Source: Nitratireductor thuwali
GTDB taxonomy: Bacteria > Pseudomonadota > Alphaproteobacteria > Rhizobiales > Rhizobiaceae
Direction: 5' to 3'
Length of the DNA stretch: 64,000 nt
Assembly (NCBI RefSeq): GCF_036621415.1
Contig: NZ_CP030942.1
Location: 42,501 to 106,500, forward strand
Below, piece after piece: positions 33,928 through 42,719 of this stretch. Both the position numbers and the translations under genes were made by a program. Every line of letters begins with the position of its first letter. Positions within the stretch are counted from its first letter, which is position 1. Below the pieces are notes generated by a model that saw only the letters and a program-made list of their open reading frames with translations, ran no database searches and was not told where the DNA came from.

Positions 33928-34419
33928 CTAGAAATCGAGCAGCGCCCCGTCCACCACCTCCTTCATGACAAAGAAGGTTCGCGTCTGGCGCACGCCGGGC
34001 AGGGCGATCAGCCGGCTGCCGTGCAGGCGATTGAAATCGGCCATGTCGCGTACGCGGATCTTGAGAAAATAATCGAAGTCGCCGGCAACCAGATGGCAAT
34101 CGAGGATGAACGGCAGTTTCCTGACCGCGGTCTCGAAGGCTGCAAAGCTCTCCGGCGTCGAGCGGTCGAGAACCACGCCGACCATCACCAGTGCTCCACG
34201 CTCGACACGCCCGGGGGCGACCGCGGCGTGGACACCGCGAATATAGCCGGCTTTGAACAGCCGCTCGGTGCGGCGGTGGCAGGTGGCCGGGCTGACATCG
34301 ACCAGCCTGGCCAGATCCGCGTTCGTTAACCGGCCGTCGCGCTGCAATTGCCGCAGGATCTTCCGGTCGATCCTGTCCAGCGCCTGCTTCTCGGAAGATT
34401 CTTTCATATATCCGGCCAT
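33928..34419 (-). CDS. acdR: Lrp/AsnC-family regulator, probable AcdR
   Basis: A 163-residue Lrp-type protein. The helix-turn-helix is LDRIDRKILRQLQRDGRLTN with LVDVSPATCHRRTERLFKAG, followed by the RAM ligand domain (LVMVGVVLDR..., VAGDFDYFLKIRVRD). It is divergent from acdS with 132 bp between them, the arrangement in which Lrp-type AcdR controls ACC deaminase in Proteobacteria. Two starts are possible (34419 or 34407). Effector likely ACC or leucine, by analogy only. Confidence 0.85.
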   Translation of the reverse strand: MAGYMKESSEKQALDRIDRKILRQLQRDGRLTNADLARLVDVSPATCHRRTERLFKAGYIRGVHAAVAPGRVERGALVMVGVVLDRSTPESFAAFETAVRKLPFILDCHLVAGDFDYFLKIRVRDMADFNRLHGSRLIALPGVRQTRTFFVMKEVVDGALLDF

Positions 34420-34551
34420 GAGCTATGATTTCGGTCGAAGCAGGAACATCTACAGCTATTTCTGAGGAGATCAAAAGCAAAGTTTGAAAGCACCTTCCGC
34501 AGGTGATGCGCTAGTTTTCGGCATTCTCCCGTTCATCCGGAAAGGCTGCCC
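34420..34551. promoter_or_regulatory. acdR-acdS divergent promoter region
   Basis: A 132-base spacer carrying both promoters and presumably the Lrp-type binding sites. AT-richer than the flanking genes near 34425-34490. I could not define single boxes. Confidence 0.45.
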
Positions 34552-35565
34552 ATGCTGGAAAAATTCGAGCGCTACCCGCTCACCTTCGGACCCACCCATA
34601 TCGAGAAACTGGAGCGCCTGACGGCCCATCTGGGCGGCGAGGTGGAGCTTTACGCGAAGCGCGAGGACTGCAATTCGGGCCTTGCCTTCGGCGGCAACAA
34701 GCTGCGCAAGCTGGAGTATATCGTGCCCGACGCCATCGCCTCCGGCGCCGACACGCTGGTGTCGATCGGCGGCGTGCAATCGAACCACACGCGCATGGTG
34801 GCGGCGACGGCGGCCAGGATCGGCTTCAAATGCCGCCTGGTGCAGGAAAGCTGGGTGCCGCATGAGGACGCCGTCTACGACCGGGTCGGCAACATCCTGT
34901 TGAGCCGAGTCATGGGCGCGGATGTGGAACTGGTCGACGAAGGCTTCGATATCGGCATCCGCGAGAGCTGGGAAAATGCGCTGAAGGACGTGGAGGCAAA
35001 GGGCGGCAAGCCCTATCCCATCCCCGCGGGCGCCTCGGTGCATAAATATGGCGGGCTGGGCTATGTGGGCTTCGCAGAGGAGGTGCGCGCGCAGGAAAAG
35101 GAGCTCGGCTTCAAGTTCGACTATATCGTGGTCTGCACGGTGACCGGCTCGACGCATGCCGGCATGCTGGTCGGTTTTGCTGCGGACGGTCGGGCGCGCA
35201 ACGTCATCGGCATCGACGCCTCGGCAACGCCGGCGCAGACCAAGGCTCAAGTGCTCGACATCGCGCAGAAGACGGCGGCGCTTGTGGAACTGGGTCGCGC
35301 GATCGAGGAAGACGACGTGGTGCTCAATGAGGACTACGCCTATCCCGTCTATGGCGTGCCATCGCAGGAAACCAAAGAGGCGATCCGCCTTTGCGCGCGG
35401 CTGGAAGGCATGATCACCGACCCCGTCTATGAGGGAAAATCCATGCAGGGCATGATCGACCTGGTGAAAAAGGGGTTCTTCCCGGAGGGCTCGAACGTGC
35501 TCTACGCGCATCTGGGCGGCGTGCCGGCGATCAATGGCTACAGCTACGCCTTCCGCAACGGCTGA
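34552..35565 (+). CDS. acdS: 1-aminocyclopropane-1-carboxylate deaminase
   Basis: A 337-residue PLP enzyme of the tryptophan synthase beta fold; opens ACC, the ethylene precursor of plants, to 2-oxobutanoate and ammonia. The PLP Lys is K50 in [27 protein letters not shown] (~72-86) and [13 protein letters not shown] (~192-204) bind phosphate and substrate. [13 protein letters not shown] holds the Tyr-Glu pair and [16 protein letters not shown] the Leu that separate true ACC deaminases from D-cysteine desulfhydrases, so the name is well supported. Length is normal. Start ATG with GGAAAGG upstream. Typical of plant-associated bacteria. Confidence 0.95.
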   Translation: MLEKFERYPLTFGPTHIEKLERLTAHLGGEVELYAKREDCNSGLAFGGNKLRKLEYIVPDAIASGADTLVSIGGVQSNHTRMVAATAARIGFKCRLVQESWVPHEDAVYDRVGNILLSRVMGADVELVDEGFDIGIRESWENALKDVEAKGGKPYPIPAGASVHKYGGLGYVGFAEEVRAQEKELGFKFDYIVVCTVTGSTHAGMLVGFAADGRARNVIGIDASATPAQTKAQVLDIAQKTAALVELGRAIEEDDVVLNEDYAYPVYGVPSQETKEAIRLCARLEGMITDPVYEGKSMQGMIDLVKKGFFPEGSNVLYAHLGGVPAINGYSYAFRNG

Positions 35566-35589
35566 AGGCATTCCAGAAAGTGGATTACG

Positions 35590-36077
35590 GGCGTTCGAGG
35601 CAAGTCGACAAAACGATATAGCTCTTGGTGCTCTCCGCGCTCGGGGCCGCATGGAGACGCACGAGAAGGCTTCACGCGCGCGACCTTGAGGCGCAGCGCA
35701 CCTTGACCGACATGCTCGTGTCGCCCGTTACCGGTGAACTTCTTCCACCTCCGGCAAGCCGGCGATCGACATGAGCTCCTTCGTCGCCCCCCAGCCGACG
35801 GTATCGATATGAACAACGGCTGGGAGCGGCTTGCCGGTTGCAGGCCCATCGAGCAGCGCCGCCGTTCGGCGCGCGCAAAGCCCGCCGCACACAGCTTCTT
35901 CACTCGGTCGTGAACCGCGGGAGCCGAGAGGCCAACCGTCTGCCCAAGCTCTGCAAAGCTGATCCCGGCGCCAACGGTCAGCGCGCCTAATATCTTTCGG
36001 TCGAATGCATCGAGCATGGACCTTGGCGTAGGCTCCGGCCGAATGGTGTCTGTTTTTTTCGCACTCGGCGCCGACAT
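35590..36077 (-). pseudogene. Lrp/AsnC-family regulator, frameshifted remnant
   Basis: The N-terminus is sound: MLDAFDRKILGALTVGAGIS with LGQTVGLSAPAVHDRVKKL. The RAM domain is spread over other frames: PLPAVVHIDTVGWGATKELM then IAGLPEVEEVH in one, SPVTGDTSMSVKVRCAS in another, and a final ESTKSYIVLSTCLERP in a third. At least two frameshifts are needed to rebuild a ~155-residue protein. It converges on acdS, 24 bp from its end. Clearly a decayed paralogue-type regulator. Confidence 0.75.
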
Positions 36078-36248
36078 CCTTCCTTTGAATGACGTTCTGC
36101 GATTATATCATTCTGCCGAACAGAGTTAGAGCGAATCGATGCTCCTGCGCAGGATGGAGAACCGGCCCATCCGAAGTGACTCTTACTCGCCGGAACAACG
36201 AACACCCACGATCCGCTGCTGGCGAAGTCCAAGCCCAAGGAGAGAAAG

Positions 36249-36812
36249 ATGGGAAAGCTGACATACGGGATGATGATGTCGCTCGACGGCTTCGTCGCCG
36301 ATCCGTCGGCCCATTTCGACGATGAGGTCCTTGCGTTCATCAACGATGAGATGCGCAAGACCGGTACGGAAATTTACGGACGGCGGATGTACGAATCCAT
36401 GGTCTTCTGGGAAACCTACGACGAACAAAAGAGCGGGTCCGAACACGCGAAGGAATTTGCTCGTCTCTGGAAGGGGCTCGACAAGCTGGTCGTCTCGTCG
36501 ACGCTGGAACGGGCGTCGAGTGACAAAACGCGGATCGCGCGCGCGTTCCGGCCGGAGGAAATCCGGCGCCTCAAGGCGGGAGCGTCCAAGGACATCGCAG
36601 TCGCCGGTCCAACGCTGGCCGCGCATTTCATCAAGGCAGGACTGATAGACGAATACGCGCTCTACTTTGTTCCGGTGGTAATCGGCGCCGGCAATCCGGT
36701 CTTCAAAGGTATCGAGGGGCGACTGGATCTCGATCTTGTCGAAGAGCGCAGATTTTCCACGGGCATGGTGTTCCTGCGCTATGCGCCGCGAAACCCCGGA
36801 ATGTCCGCATGA
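36249..36812 (+). CDS. Dihydrofolate-reductase-like (RibD C-terminal) family protein
   Basis: A 187-residue member of the RibD_C/DHFR-like family. It starts MGKLTYGMMMSLDGFVADPS, the family opening that binds NADPH, and continues EIYGRRMYESMVFWE and SKDIAVAGPTLAAHFIKAGL, then DEYALYFVPVVIGAGNPVF. AAGGAGAGAAAG precedes the ATG. Such proteins are widespread single-domain reductases of unknown substrate. The stop overlaps the methyltransferase start by ATGA, so the two are expressed together. Confidence 0.88.
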   Translation: MGKLTYGMMMSLDGFVADPSAHFDDEVLAFINDEMRKTGTEIYGRRMYESMVFWETYDEQKSGSEHAKEFARLWKGLDKLVVSSTLERASSDKTRIARAFRPEEIRRLKAGASKDIAVAGPTLAAHFIKAGLIDEYALYFVPVVIGAGNPVFKGIEGRLDLDLVEERRFSTGMVFLRYAPRNPGMSA

Positions 36813-37570
36813 CCTTCAATCGCGCTGATTTCTATGACGCCGAACTGCGCCGCCACAACGAACATCTGCGATCTGCCTTCAAGATCGGCATGCGGGACCA
36901 CGTGCTCGATGTTGGCTGCGGCGCAGGACAATCCACGCGAGACGCCGCCCGCATCTCTCGGGAAGGGAGCGTTCTTGGCGTCGACGTTTCGGACGCGCTG
37001 CTGCAGGTCGCCCGCCGGCGCAGCAAGCAAGAAGGACTGCGCAACATCGCGTTCGAACTGGGTGATGCACAGACCAAGGCGTTCCCTGCCGCGCATTTCG
37101 ATGTCTGCATCAGCCGTTTCGGTGTAATGTTCTTTGCCGACCCCATCGCCGCTTTCACCAACATTGGCCAGGCAATGCGCCCCGGAGCGCGCCTTGTGCT
37201 CATGGTGTGGCAGTCTGCCGACCGCAATGAATGGGCCACCGCCATTCCGAACACGCTGTTTCCAGGGACAGATCCATCCGGCGCCGCCACATTCTCGCTC
37301 GCTGACCCGGGAGTGACGAGGTCCATTCTGGCAAAGGCCGGTTTTGCTTCGGTCGAATTTGCCGAAGTGCGTGAGCCCGTCTTCTATGGTCCCGATATCG
37401 ATGCTGCCTATGACGCCGTGACCAGCCTATTCATGGCGTCGGATGACCAGAAGAGCGCCGAGCCTGAGGACGCCTCTCGGCGACTGCGCGCCTTGCTGGC
37501 GTCGCATCTGACTTCGGACGGCGTGCTATTCGATTCGCGCGCCTGGATAATTACAGCGCACAAACCGTAA
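36809..37570 (+). CDS. Class I SAM-dependent methyltransferase
   Basis: A 253-residue methyltransferase. Motif I is VLDVGCGAGQSTRDAAR (~31-47), the acidic end of strand 2 is GVDVSDALLQVARRR, motif II region is FELGDAQTKAFP, and FDVCISRFGVMFFADP follows. The C-terminal part is helical with no recognised specificity domain. It resembles UbiE/MenG-like and small-molecule methyltransferases. Overlap with the preceding reductase gene suggests a shared but unidentified substrate. Confidence 0.85.
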   Translation: MTFNRADFYDAELRRHNEHLRSAFKIGMRDHVLDVGCGAGQSTRDAARISREGSVLGVDVSDALLQVARRRSKQEGLRNIAFELGDAQTKAFPAAHFDVCISRFGVMFFADPIAAFTNIGQAMRPGARLVLMVWQSADRNEWATAIPNTLFPGTDPSGAATFSLADPGVTRSILAKAGFASVEFAEVREPVFYGPDIDAAYDAVTSLFMASDDQKSAEPEDASRRLRALLASHLTSDGVLFDSRAWIITAHKP

Positions 37571-37715
37571 CATGGAAACCGGCCAACGTCGGGGGACGCG
37601 CCGGGCAATTGAACTCTCTCTATATCCGGCAGATCGCGTAATCTATCTTATGGAACCATGCGATCGCGGCTTTCGTCAGAGTATCGGCCGGCAGCACCCA
37701 TTCGCCAGATTTTTA

Positions 37716-38552
37716 TCAGGAGATCGAGGCAACGGCTTCCTTCAACCTGCACAGGAAGCGGTAGGTGGCTTCCTGTGCATCCCCGGCCTCATCATCCGTC
37801 AGCATGGTAATGCCCCATCGGGCGAGGACCGCCTCTTCCACGGAATTGCGGCGCGGCATGAAAACGTAGGACTGCGGCCGGTCATCCTCACGGCCGGACC
37901 AGTGCCATGTCTGCCACAGGCGATGGAGGAGAAGCCGGATGTTCATGTCGGAGAGGCTGTAGCCGATGAACAGAACCGTGTTGCCGAGGGCGTCGGCGCG
38001 GAACTTCACATCCAGCGGCGAGTCGAAGGCCAATCTGTCGAAATAGTCCGTCTCCGTGAGCACCAGAGAAGCATCATCGTCGAAGTCGCCGTGGAACTTG
38101 ACGATCTGCGTCACGTCCGGACCCGCCTGCGCGATGTCGCGTGCATTGACCACCTTGGCGAAAGGCTTGCCGTGGATCTCGAATGCCACCTCCAGATTGC
38201 GATCGTAGTTCGTGGTGCAGATGGCCGGGAAGTCGAGCTCCACGATCAGCCTGTGCAACGGTGAATCCCGCACCTTGTCGCGCGAGACCATCCAGTGCCT
38301 GTCCATCCAGCTCCTGAGCGGGCCGAGGCTGCCGAACTTCAGCCTGTAGTATTCGGCCAATGTCTGGTAGCCGCCTTGCCTTCGCTCAACCACCTCAGGA
38401 CCGACCTCGAGTTCGCGTTCCATGTGCTCGATCAGGCTGTCCCAGGAGGGCAGGCCCACGCTCATCGAGATACCGGCGCCGACAAACAGTATGGAGCGGC
38501 GTTCGCGGATGGAGCGCGCAAGATCCTCGATTTCTCTGGCCTGGCCGGACAT
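37716..38552 (-). CDS. SIR2-like domain protein
   Basis: A 278-residue SIR2_2-type protein. The NAD-binding loop is FVGAGISMSVGLPSW (~24-38), the TTNYDRNLEVAF segment carries the catalytic Asn/Asp region (~113), and VKFHGDFDDD the catalytic His (~150); FIGYSLSDMNIRLLL (~205) completes the NAD site. No second domain is fused and there is no zinc-binding Cys set. SIR2_2 proteins are often NAD-hydrolysing effectors of phage defence; others are deacylase-like. It lies 30 bp downstream of a Nudix gene on the same strand, suggesting linked NAD/ADP-ribose metabolism. Confidence 0.85.
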   Translation of the reverse strand: MSGQAREIEDLARSIRERRSILFVGAGISMSVGLPSWDSLIEHMERELEVGPEVVERRQGGYQTLAEYYRLKFGSLGPLRSWMDRHWMVSRDKVRDSPLHRLIVELDFPAICTTNYDRNLEVAFEIHGKPFAKVVNARDIAQAGPDVTQIVKFHGDFDDDASLVLTETDYFDRLAFDSPLDVKFRADALGNTVLFIGYSLSDMNIRLLLHRLWQTWHWSGREDDRPQSYVFMPRRNSVEEAVLARWGITMLTDDEAGDAQEATYRFLCRLKEAVASIS

Positions 38553-38582
38553 TCGGACGGAAGAAGCTCCCTTGACGGCGCC

Positions 38583-39173
38583 CTAACCCTCGGTAGAGTT
38601 GGACGTTCCGGCCTCCGCGCCGAAAAGCTCGGGGCGACGCAGTCTCATCGCGAGGACGAGGGTCAGCGTTTTCATGTCGAGGATCCGGCGGCTGTCGGCA
38701 AGCGTTGCCAAAGGAAGCTCCACCACCGTTATGTTCTCGTTCTCACCATCAAGCCCGCCGCCTTCGCCATTTCTGCTGTCAGGCGAATAGGTCGCAAGAT
38801 ACAGCGCCACCCGCTCGGTCGACACACCGGGCGTGCTCCAGACGGTAGCGACATGCTCGACGCGGTTGGGCGTGAGGCCGGTTTCCTCGAGAAGCTCGCG
38901 CCGCGCCGCCTCCGCAGCCCCCTCGCCTGGATCGATCACTCCGGCGGGAGCTTCAAGCAACTCCTCCTGGAGCCCCCGCAGCAAAACAGGGGCCCGCAAC
39001 AGCCGCACCAGTGTCGCCACCTTGCGCTCGGGATCGAAAGGCAGGATCGCGGCGGCATCGGCTTGATCGACGATCTCGCGCTCGATTTCCCGATCGCCAG
39101 TCAGGATATTGTTCTTCGATACCGTGACATATCCGGAGTAGACGACTTTCCGCCCGGCAATACGCGTCTTCAT
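38583..39173 (-). CDS. Nudix hydrolase, ADP-ribose pyrophosphatase type
   Basis: A 196-residue Nudix enzyme. The Nudix box is complete: G-VIDPG-E-GAAEAA-REL-L-EE-TGL (about residues 78-100). Upstream LLRGLQEELLEAPAGVID and the strand order match ADP-ribose pyrophosphatases (NudF-like), which turn ADP-ribose into AMP and ribose-5-phosphate. AAGGGAAAGG precedes the ATG. It sits between a thioredoxin-reductase-like gene and the SIR2 gene, all on the minus strand with short gaps. ADP-ribose released by a SIR2 enzyme would be its natural substrate. Confidence 0.88.
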   Translation of the reverse strand: MKTRIAGRKVVYSGYVTVSKNNILTGDREIEREIVDQADAAAILPFDPERKVATLVRLLRAPVLLRGLQEELLEAPAGVIDPGEGAAEAARRELLEETGLTPNRVEHVATVWSTPGVSTERVALYLATYSPDSRNGEGGGLDGENENITVVELPLATLADSRRILDMKTLTLVLAMRLRRPELFGAEAGTSNSTEG

Positions 39174-39225
39174 TTTGCCTTTCCCTTCCTCGCCATATAG
39201 TTCGCCGCCGCCCGCGAGCGCGGTG

Positions 39226-40146
39226 CTACTCTTTCACGTCTTCCGCGCCGAGGCTGTTGTGGATGGCGGTCGCGGCGGTAGCCGCCTGACCGAACGCCAC
39301 CGCTATCTGGTTCAACGAATGCACCACGTCCCCGGCGGCGAAGATCCCGTCGACGCTCGCCCGCTGATGCGGCCCCACCAGGATATGACCAGCCTCATCG
39401 CGTTGAACACCGACCGCAACGGCCAATTCCGACCGCACATTGCAGCCAAGCGCGGGGTAGATGACGTCGAACGGTCTTTTCTCCCCGTCTCGGAGCAAGG
39501 CTTCGTAGCCTCCGCTGCCGGATTGGATGTCGCCGGCATTGTCGCAGATGCCGATCCCGGCCTTCCCTGCCCCGGCACGGATATGAGCCGGAACCTGATC
39601 GGGATCATTCGCCAGAAGCGTCACGTTCGGGGAGTATGTCCTGAGGAAGACCGCTTCCCGGAGCGCATGATCGCTGATGCCGAACACGGCGATCTTCTTG
39701 TCGACGGCCTCAAAGCCATCGCAGACGGGGCAGAGGCGAAGCGTTCCGCGGTCGATATTCTTGTCGATCTCCGGAAGATCGGGAATGAGATCGACGACCC
39801 CCGTGGCAAGAAGCAGACGCGGCGCCCTCAGCCTTGCGGCTCCGCAGTCGGCTGCGAAGCCGGCCTCGGTGCGTTCTATGCTTTCGACCGCACGGTCGAA
39901 GAACCGCGCGCCATAAAGGGCAGCTTGCTCGCGCAATCTGGCCAGCAGATCACGGCCGCTGATCCCATCGGGAAAGCCGGGGCAGTTGTTGATACGGGGA
40001 ATTCTCCGCGCACGGCTGTCCCCTGCGTCGGCGACCACCACCCGGCGGCGGTACCGCCCCAGATAGGTGGCCGCGAGCAGACCGGCGGGGCCCGCGCCGA
40101 CCACGATGCAGTCGAACGCGTCGGGATACTTCGCTCGGGCACTCAT
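39226..40146 (-). CDS. Thioredoxin-reductase-like FAD/NAD(P) oxidoreductase
   Basis: A 306-residue class II pyridine-nucleotide disulfide reductase-like flavoprotein. FAD fold VVGAGPAGLLAATYLGR at the start, NAD(P) domain around KKIAVFGISDHALREAVF (the usual GxGxxA loop is altered to GISDHA), and the FAD-end motif VDGIFAAGDVVHSLNQIAVA. A redox-type CPVC is present (RLCPVCDGFE), where classical thioredoxin reductase has CATC. The degenerate NAD(P) loop makes the electron donor uncertain. First gene of the run with Nudix and SIR2 genes. Confidence 0.83.
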   Translation of the reverse strand: MSARAKYPDAFDCIVVGAGPAGLLAATYLGRYRRRVVVADAGDSRARRIPRINNCPGFPDGISGRDLLARLREQAALYGARFFDRAVESIERTEAGFAADCGAARLRAPRLLLATGVVDLIPDLPEIDKNIDRGTLRLCPVCDGFEAVDKKIAVFGISDHALREAVFLRTYSPNVTLLANDPDQVPAHIRAGAGKAGIGICDNAGDIQSGSGGYEALLRDGEKRPFDVIYPALGCNVRSELAVAVGVQRDEAGHILVGPHQRASVDGIFAAGDVVHSLNQIAVAFGQAATAATAIHNSLGAEDVKE

Positions 40147-40330
40147 GACGCCGACCGTATGGCGATGAAGGCCGGCACCAGCGAGGGCAGACGACGCGAT
40201 CGGGCTGCCGCGCCAGTTCGCACAGCGACGGCGTCACCCCTGCGAAACATCGGCGGCTCCTGCGGCTGCGCATCCCGTCGCGGCGACGGAAAGGAGGAAG
40301 GCGCCCGAAGAGCCAATGATGCGCCTTTCC

Positions 40331-40627
40331 CTACTTTCTCTTCCTGGCATTCCCGCTCGCCTTGCCGGCCGTTTGCCCGCCTGCGCTCCCGATTGATCCA
40401 ACGCCGGAGCCGGGGCTCGCTTTGCCTGGGACCGTGCCTCCCGGCTGCAGCCCGCTCGAAAGCCCGCCAGCGCTTGAATCGCCTCTGCCGCTCTCGGCGA
40501 GGGATCGATCTTCGCTGTCGATCTGTTCGCTGGCTTGCTGCCAATGCTCGATGTCGCGGCCCTCGGGCCGGCCTTCGCTCACCCACAGATCGTAGGCACG
40601 ACGTCTGATTCTATCTTCCCGGTCCAC
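40331..40627 (-). CDS. DUF2934-family small protein
   Basis: A 98-residue protein with the DUF2934 core at its start: DREDRIRRRAYDLWVSEGRP and DIEHWQQASEQI. The remainder is a low-complexity Gly/Ser/Pro/Ala-rich tail ending in basic GNARKRK. GTG start at 40627 with GGAGA upstream. DUF2934 proteins are common in Rhizobiales and have no known function; nucleic-acid association is a guess from the basic tail. Confidence 0.7.
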   Translation of the reverse strand: MDREDRIRRRAYDLWVSEGRPEGRDIEHWQQASEQIDSEDRSLAESGRGDSSAGGLSSGLQPGGTVPGKASPGSGVGSIGSAGGQTAGKASGNARKRK

Positions 40628-40700
40628 CTGTTCTCTCCGCCATCGACAATCGCTATTCGAACTGCTGGTCTTTCCGGTTGTTCCCGGCGGTTGTTTCGAT

Positions 40701-41588
40701 TCAGGCCTCGTCGACCAGCCATTGCGTGAGCGCTTGCGCAGCGCCGGTTGCCGGCCGGTGTGGCACCAGCCAATAGCCGAAATCCTTGCGCTGCACCTCC
40801 GGGGCAATTGCGACGAGAGTACCGGCCGCCAGGAAGGCATCCACCAGACCGATCCAACCGAGGGCGATGCCTTGCTCCGCAAGGGCTGCCTGGACTACGA
40901 AGCTGTAGGTATTGAGCCCTAGGTCGCCCTGTGCGGGTTCGCGTGTCACGCCCTGCGCGGCAAGCCAGGTCGTCCAGGTGAGCCAGCGCGGTCTGCCGGA
41001 TGTTTCAAGATGAAGCAGCGGCGCCTTGGCGAGCGCGGCAGCCTCCTCGAAGGGGCCGAACCGGGCGAGGAAGCCGGGAGTGCAAACCGGCACGACACGC
41101 TCCGGCATCAGGAGCCGGGCCGTATCGGGAAAATCGTCCTTCCCGCCGAACAGCACCGCCGCATCGGCATTTTCCTCCAGATCGTCCTCCAGGCTTTGCG
41201 AGGCGACGATATGCACTTCCACCTGCGGGTGCAGGCGGCGGAAATCGGCCACGCGCGGCATCAACCAGAACGCGGCGAAACCATAGTCGGTGAAGATCCG
41301 GATGGCCGGCGCCCTCGCCTTCCGCCGGATGTCGCGTGCTGCCTCGTCGATGCGCTCCAACCCGGAATGGACGGCGCGGAAGAGCGCCTCTCCCGGCTCT
41401 GAAAGCCGGCTCCCGCCCTGCGAGCGATGGAAAAGCTGGACCCCGAGTTGGTCCTCGACGCGCCTGATCTGATAGGTCACCGCCGGCTGCGAAAGGCCCA
41501 GTTCCTGCGCAGCCCGTGTCAGGCTGCCCAGTCTGCCGACCGCATCGAAGATGCGCAGCCAGCCCACGTCCAATAATCGGTCTTTCAT
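40701..41588 (-). CDS. LysR-family regulator, probable choline-sulfate utilisation activator
   Basis: A 295-residue GcvA-type LysR protein: WLRIFDAVGRLGSLTRAAQE with LGLSQPAVTYQIRRVEDQLG, then effector domain (IRIFTDYGFAAFWLMPRVAD, QGIALGWIGLVDAFLAAG). It is divergent from the choline-binding protein and choline sulfatase genes, which it presumably controls; a LysR regulator in this position is conserved near betC in rhizobia and pseudomonads. Ligand probably choline, choline-O-sulfate or betaine. Confidence 0.85.
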   Translation of the reverse strand: MKDRLLDVGWLRIFDAVGRLGSLTRAAQELGLSQPAVTYQIRRVEDQLGVQLFHRSQGGSRLSEPGEALFRAVHSGLERIDEAARDIRRKARAPAIRIFTDYGFAAFWLMPRVADFRRLHPQVEVHIVASQSLEDDLEENADAAVLFGGKDDFPDTARLLMPERVVPVCTPGFLARFGPFEEAAALAKAPLLHLETSGRPRWLTWTTWLAAQGVTREPAQGDLGLNTYSFVVQAALAEQGIALGWIGLVDAFLAAGTLVAIAPEVQRKDFGYWLVPHRPATGAAQALTQWLVDEA

Positions 41589-41699
41589 AAAGAATCTCTA
41601 TGGCCTTGATCAAAAAACAGCGGCTTTAAAGATATGCCCATATGCAGGTTTAATTGAAGCAGCTCGGTACACGTCAAATGCAAATAAGGGGAATCCGCC
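41589..41699. promoter_or_regulatory. Divergent LysR / choX-betC promoter region
   Basis: A 111-base spacer, AT-rich around 41600-41690, holding both promoters and the likely LysR operator. AAGGGG at 41687-41692 is the ribosome site for choX. Confidence 0.45.
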
Positions 41700-42641
41700 A
41701 TGGCACACCGTCGCTTCTGCCTTGCAGTCGCCGCTATCCTTTCTCTCAGCGCCCCGGCTCTGGCCGCCGACCCGGAGAGCTGCAAGACCATCCGCCTCTC
41801 CGACCCCGGATGGACGGACATCAGCTCGACCAACGCCATTGCCTCCGTCCTCCTCGAAGGCCTTGGCTACGCACCTGAGGTCCAGACCCTATCGGTGCTC
41901 GTCGGATACCAGTCCCTGAAGAACCAGGACATTGACGTGTTTCTCGGCAATTGGATGCCGGCACAGCAGAAATTCGTCGACGACCTCAACGCCGCCAATG
42001 CCGCCGAGGTGCTGGTCAAGAACCTTACCGGAGCGAAGTTCACCCTGGCGGTGCCGAATTATGTGGCCGAGATGGGCGTGCGTGACTTCAGCGATCTCGA
42101 TGCCCATGCCGACGCTTTCGACCGGGAGATCTACGGCATCGAGCCCGGCGCCCCCGCCAATGAGAACATCCAGCGCATGATCGCGGCCGACGATTTCGGC
42201 CTCGGAGACTGGAGCGTCGTGGAATCGAGCGAGGCGGGAATGCTCGCCCAGGTGGCGCGCGCCGAAAGGGCACAGGAGCCGATCGTGTTCCTCGCCTGGG
42301 CGCCGCATCCGATGAACCAGAACTTCGACATCACCTATCTGGCGGGAGGCGACGACTATTTCGGGCCGGACTATGGCGGCGCGGAGGTGTTCACGCTGGC
42401 ACGCTCCGGCTGGTCCGAGCAATGCCCCAACGCCGCGCAATTCTTCCGCAACCTCGTTTTCACCATCGAAATGGAGAACGAGATGATGGGCAAGATCCTG
42501 GACGAGGGGAAGGATCCGAAGGCTGCCGCCGCCGAATTCCTCAAGGCTCATCCAGAGGTGCTCGAACCGTGGCTCGCGGAGGTCGCAACGCTCGAGGGCG
42601 AGCCCGGCCTTCCGGCGGTAAAAGCGTCCCTCGGCCTATAG
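41700..42641 (+). CDS. choX: Choline ABC transporter substrate-binding protein
   Basis: A 313-residue periplasmic protein of the OpuAC/ChoX class. Signal peptide MAHRRFCLAVAAILSLSAPALAA. Mature domain features: IRLSDPGWTDISSTNAIASV, NQDIDVFLGNWMPAQQ and VFLAWAPHPMNQNFDITYL, with Trp residues and the acidic D/E set that build the aromatic box for a quaternary ammonium group. No permease or ATPase gene (choW, choV) follows, so it must use a transporter encoded elsewhere. Co-directional with choline sulfatase 78 bp downstream. Confidence 0.88.
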   Translation: MAHRRFCLAVAAILSLSAPALAADPESCKTIRLSDPGWTDISSTNAIASVLLEGLGYAPEVQTLSVLVGYQSLKNQDIDVFLGNWMPAQQKFVDDLNAANAAEVLVKNLTGAKFTLAVPNYVAEMGVRDFSDLDAHADAFDREIYGIEPGAPANENIQRMIAADDFGLGDWSVVESSEAGMLAQVARAERAQEPIVFLAWAPHPMNQNFDITYLAGGDDYFGPDYGGAEVFTLARSGWSEQCPNAAQFFRNLVFTIEMENEMMGKILDEGKDPKAAAAEFLKAHPEVLEPWLAEVATLEGEPGLPAVKASLGL

Positions 42642-42719
42642 GCATTGCACCGGCGCGCGCGGCTGTGCCTGCCGCGCCGGCCCACCTCTTCATCATCTCC
42701 CCGGGAGCACCCGCGCACC

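Noticed and set aside
34471..35652. A 393-codon minus-strand open frame over acdS
   Set aside because: acdS on the other strand is unambiguous; the antisense frame has no recognisable features.
37571..37715. Possible tRNA or small RNA between the methyltransferase and SIR2 genes
   Set aside because: No cloverleaf, T-loop consensus or CCA-type end could be found; ordinary intergenic DNA.
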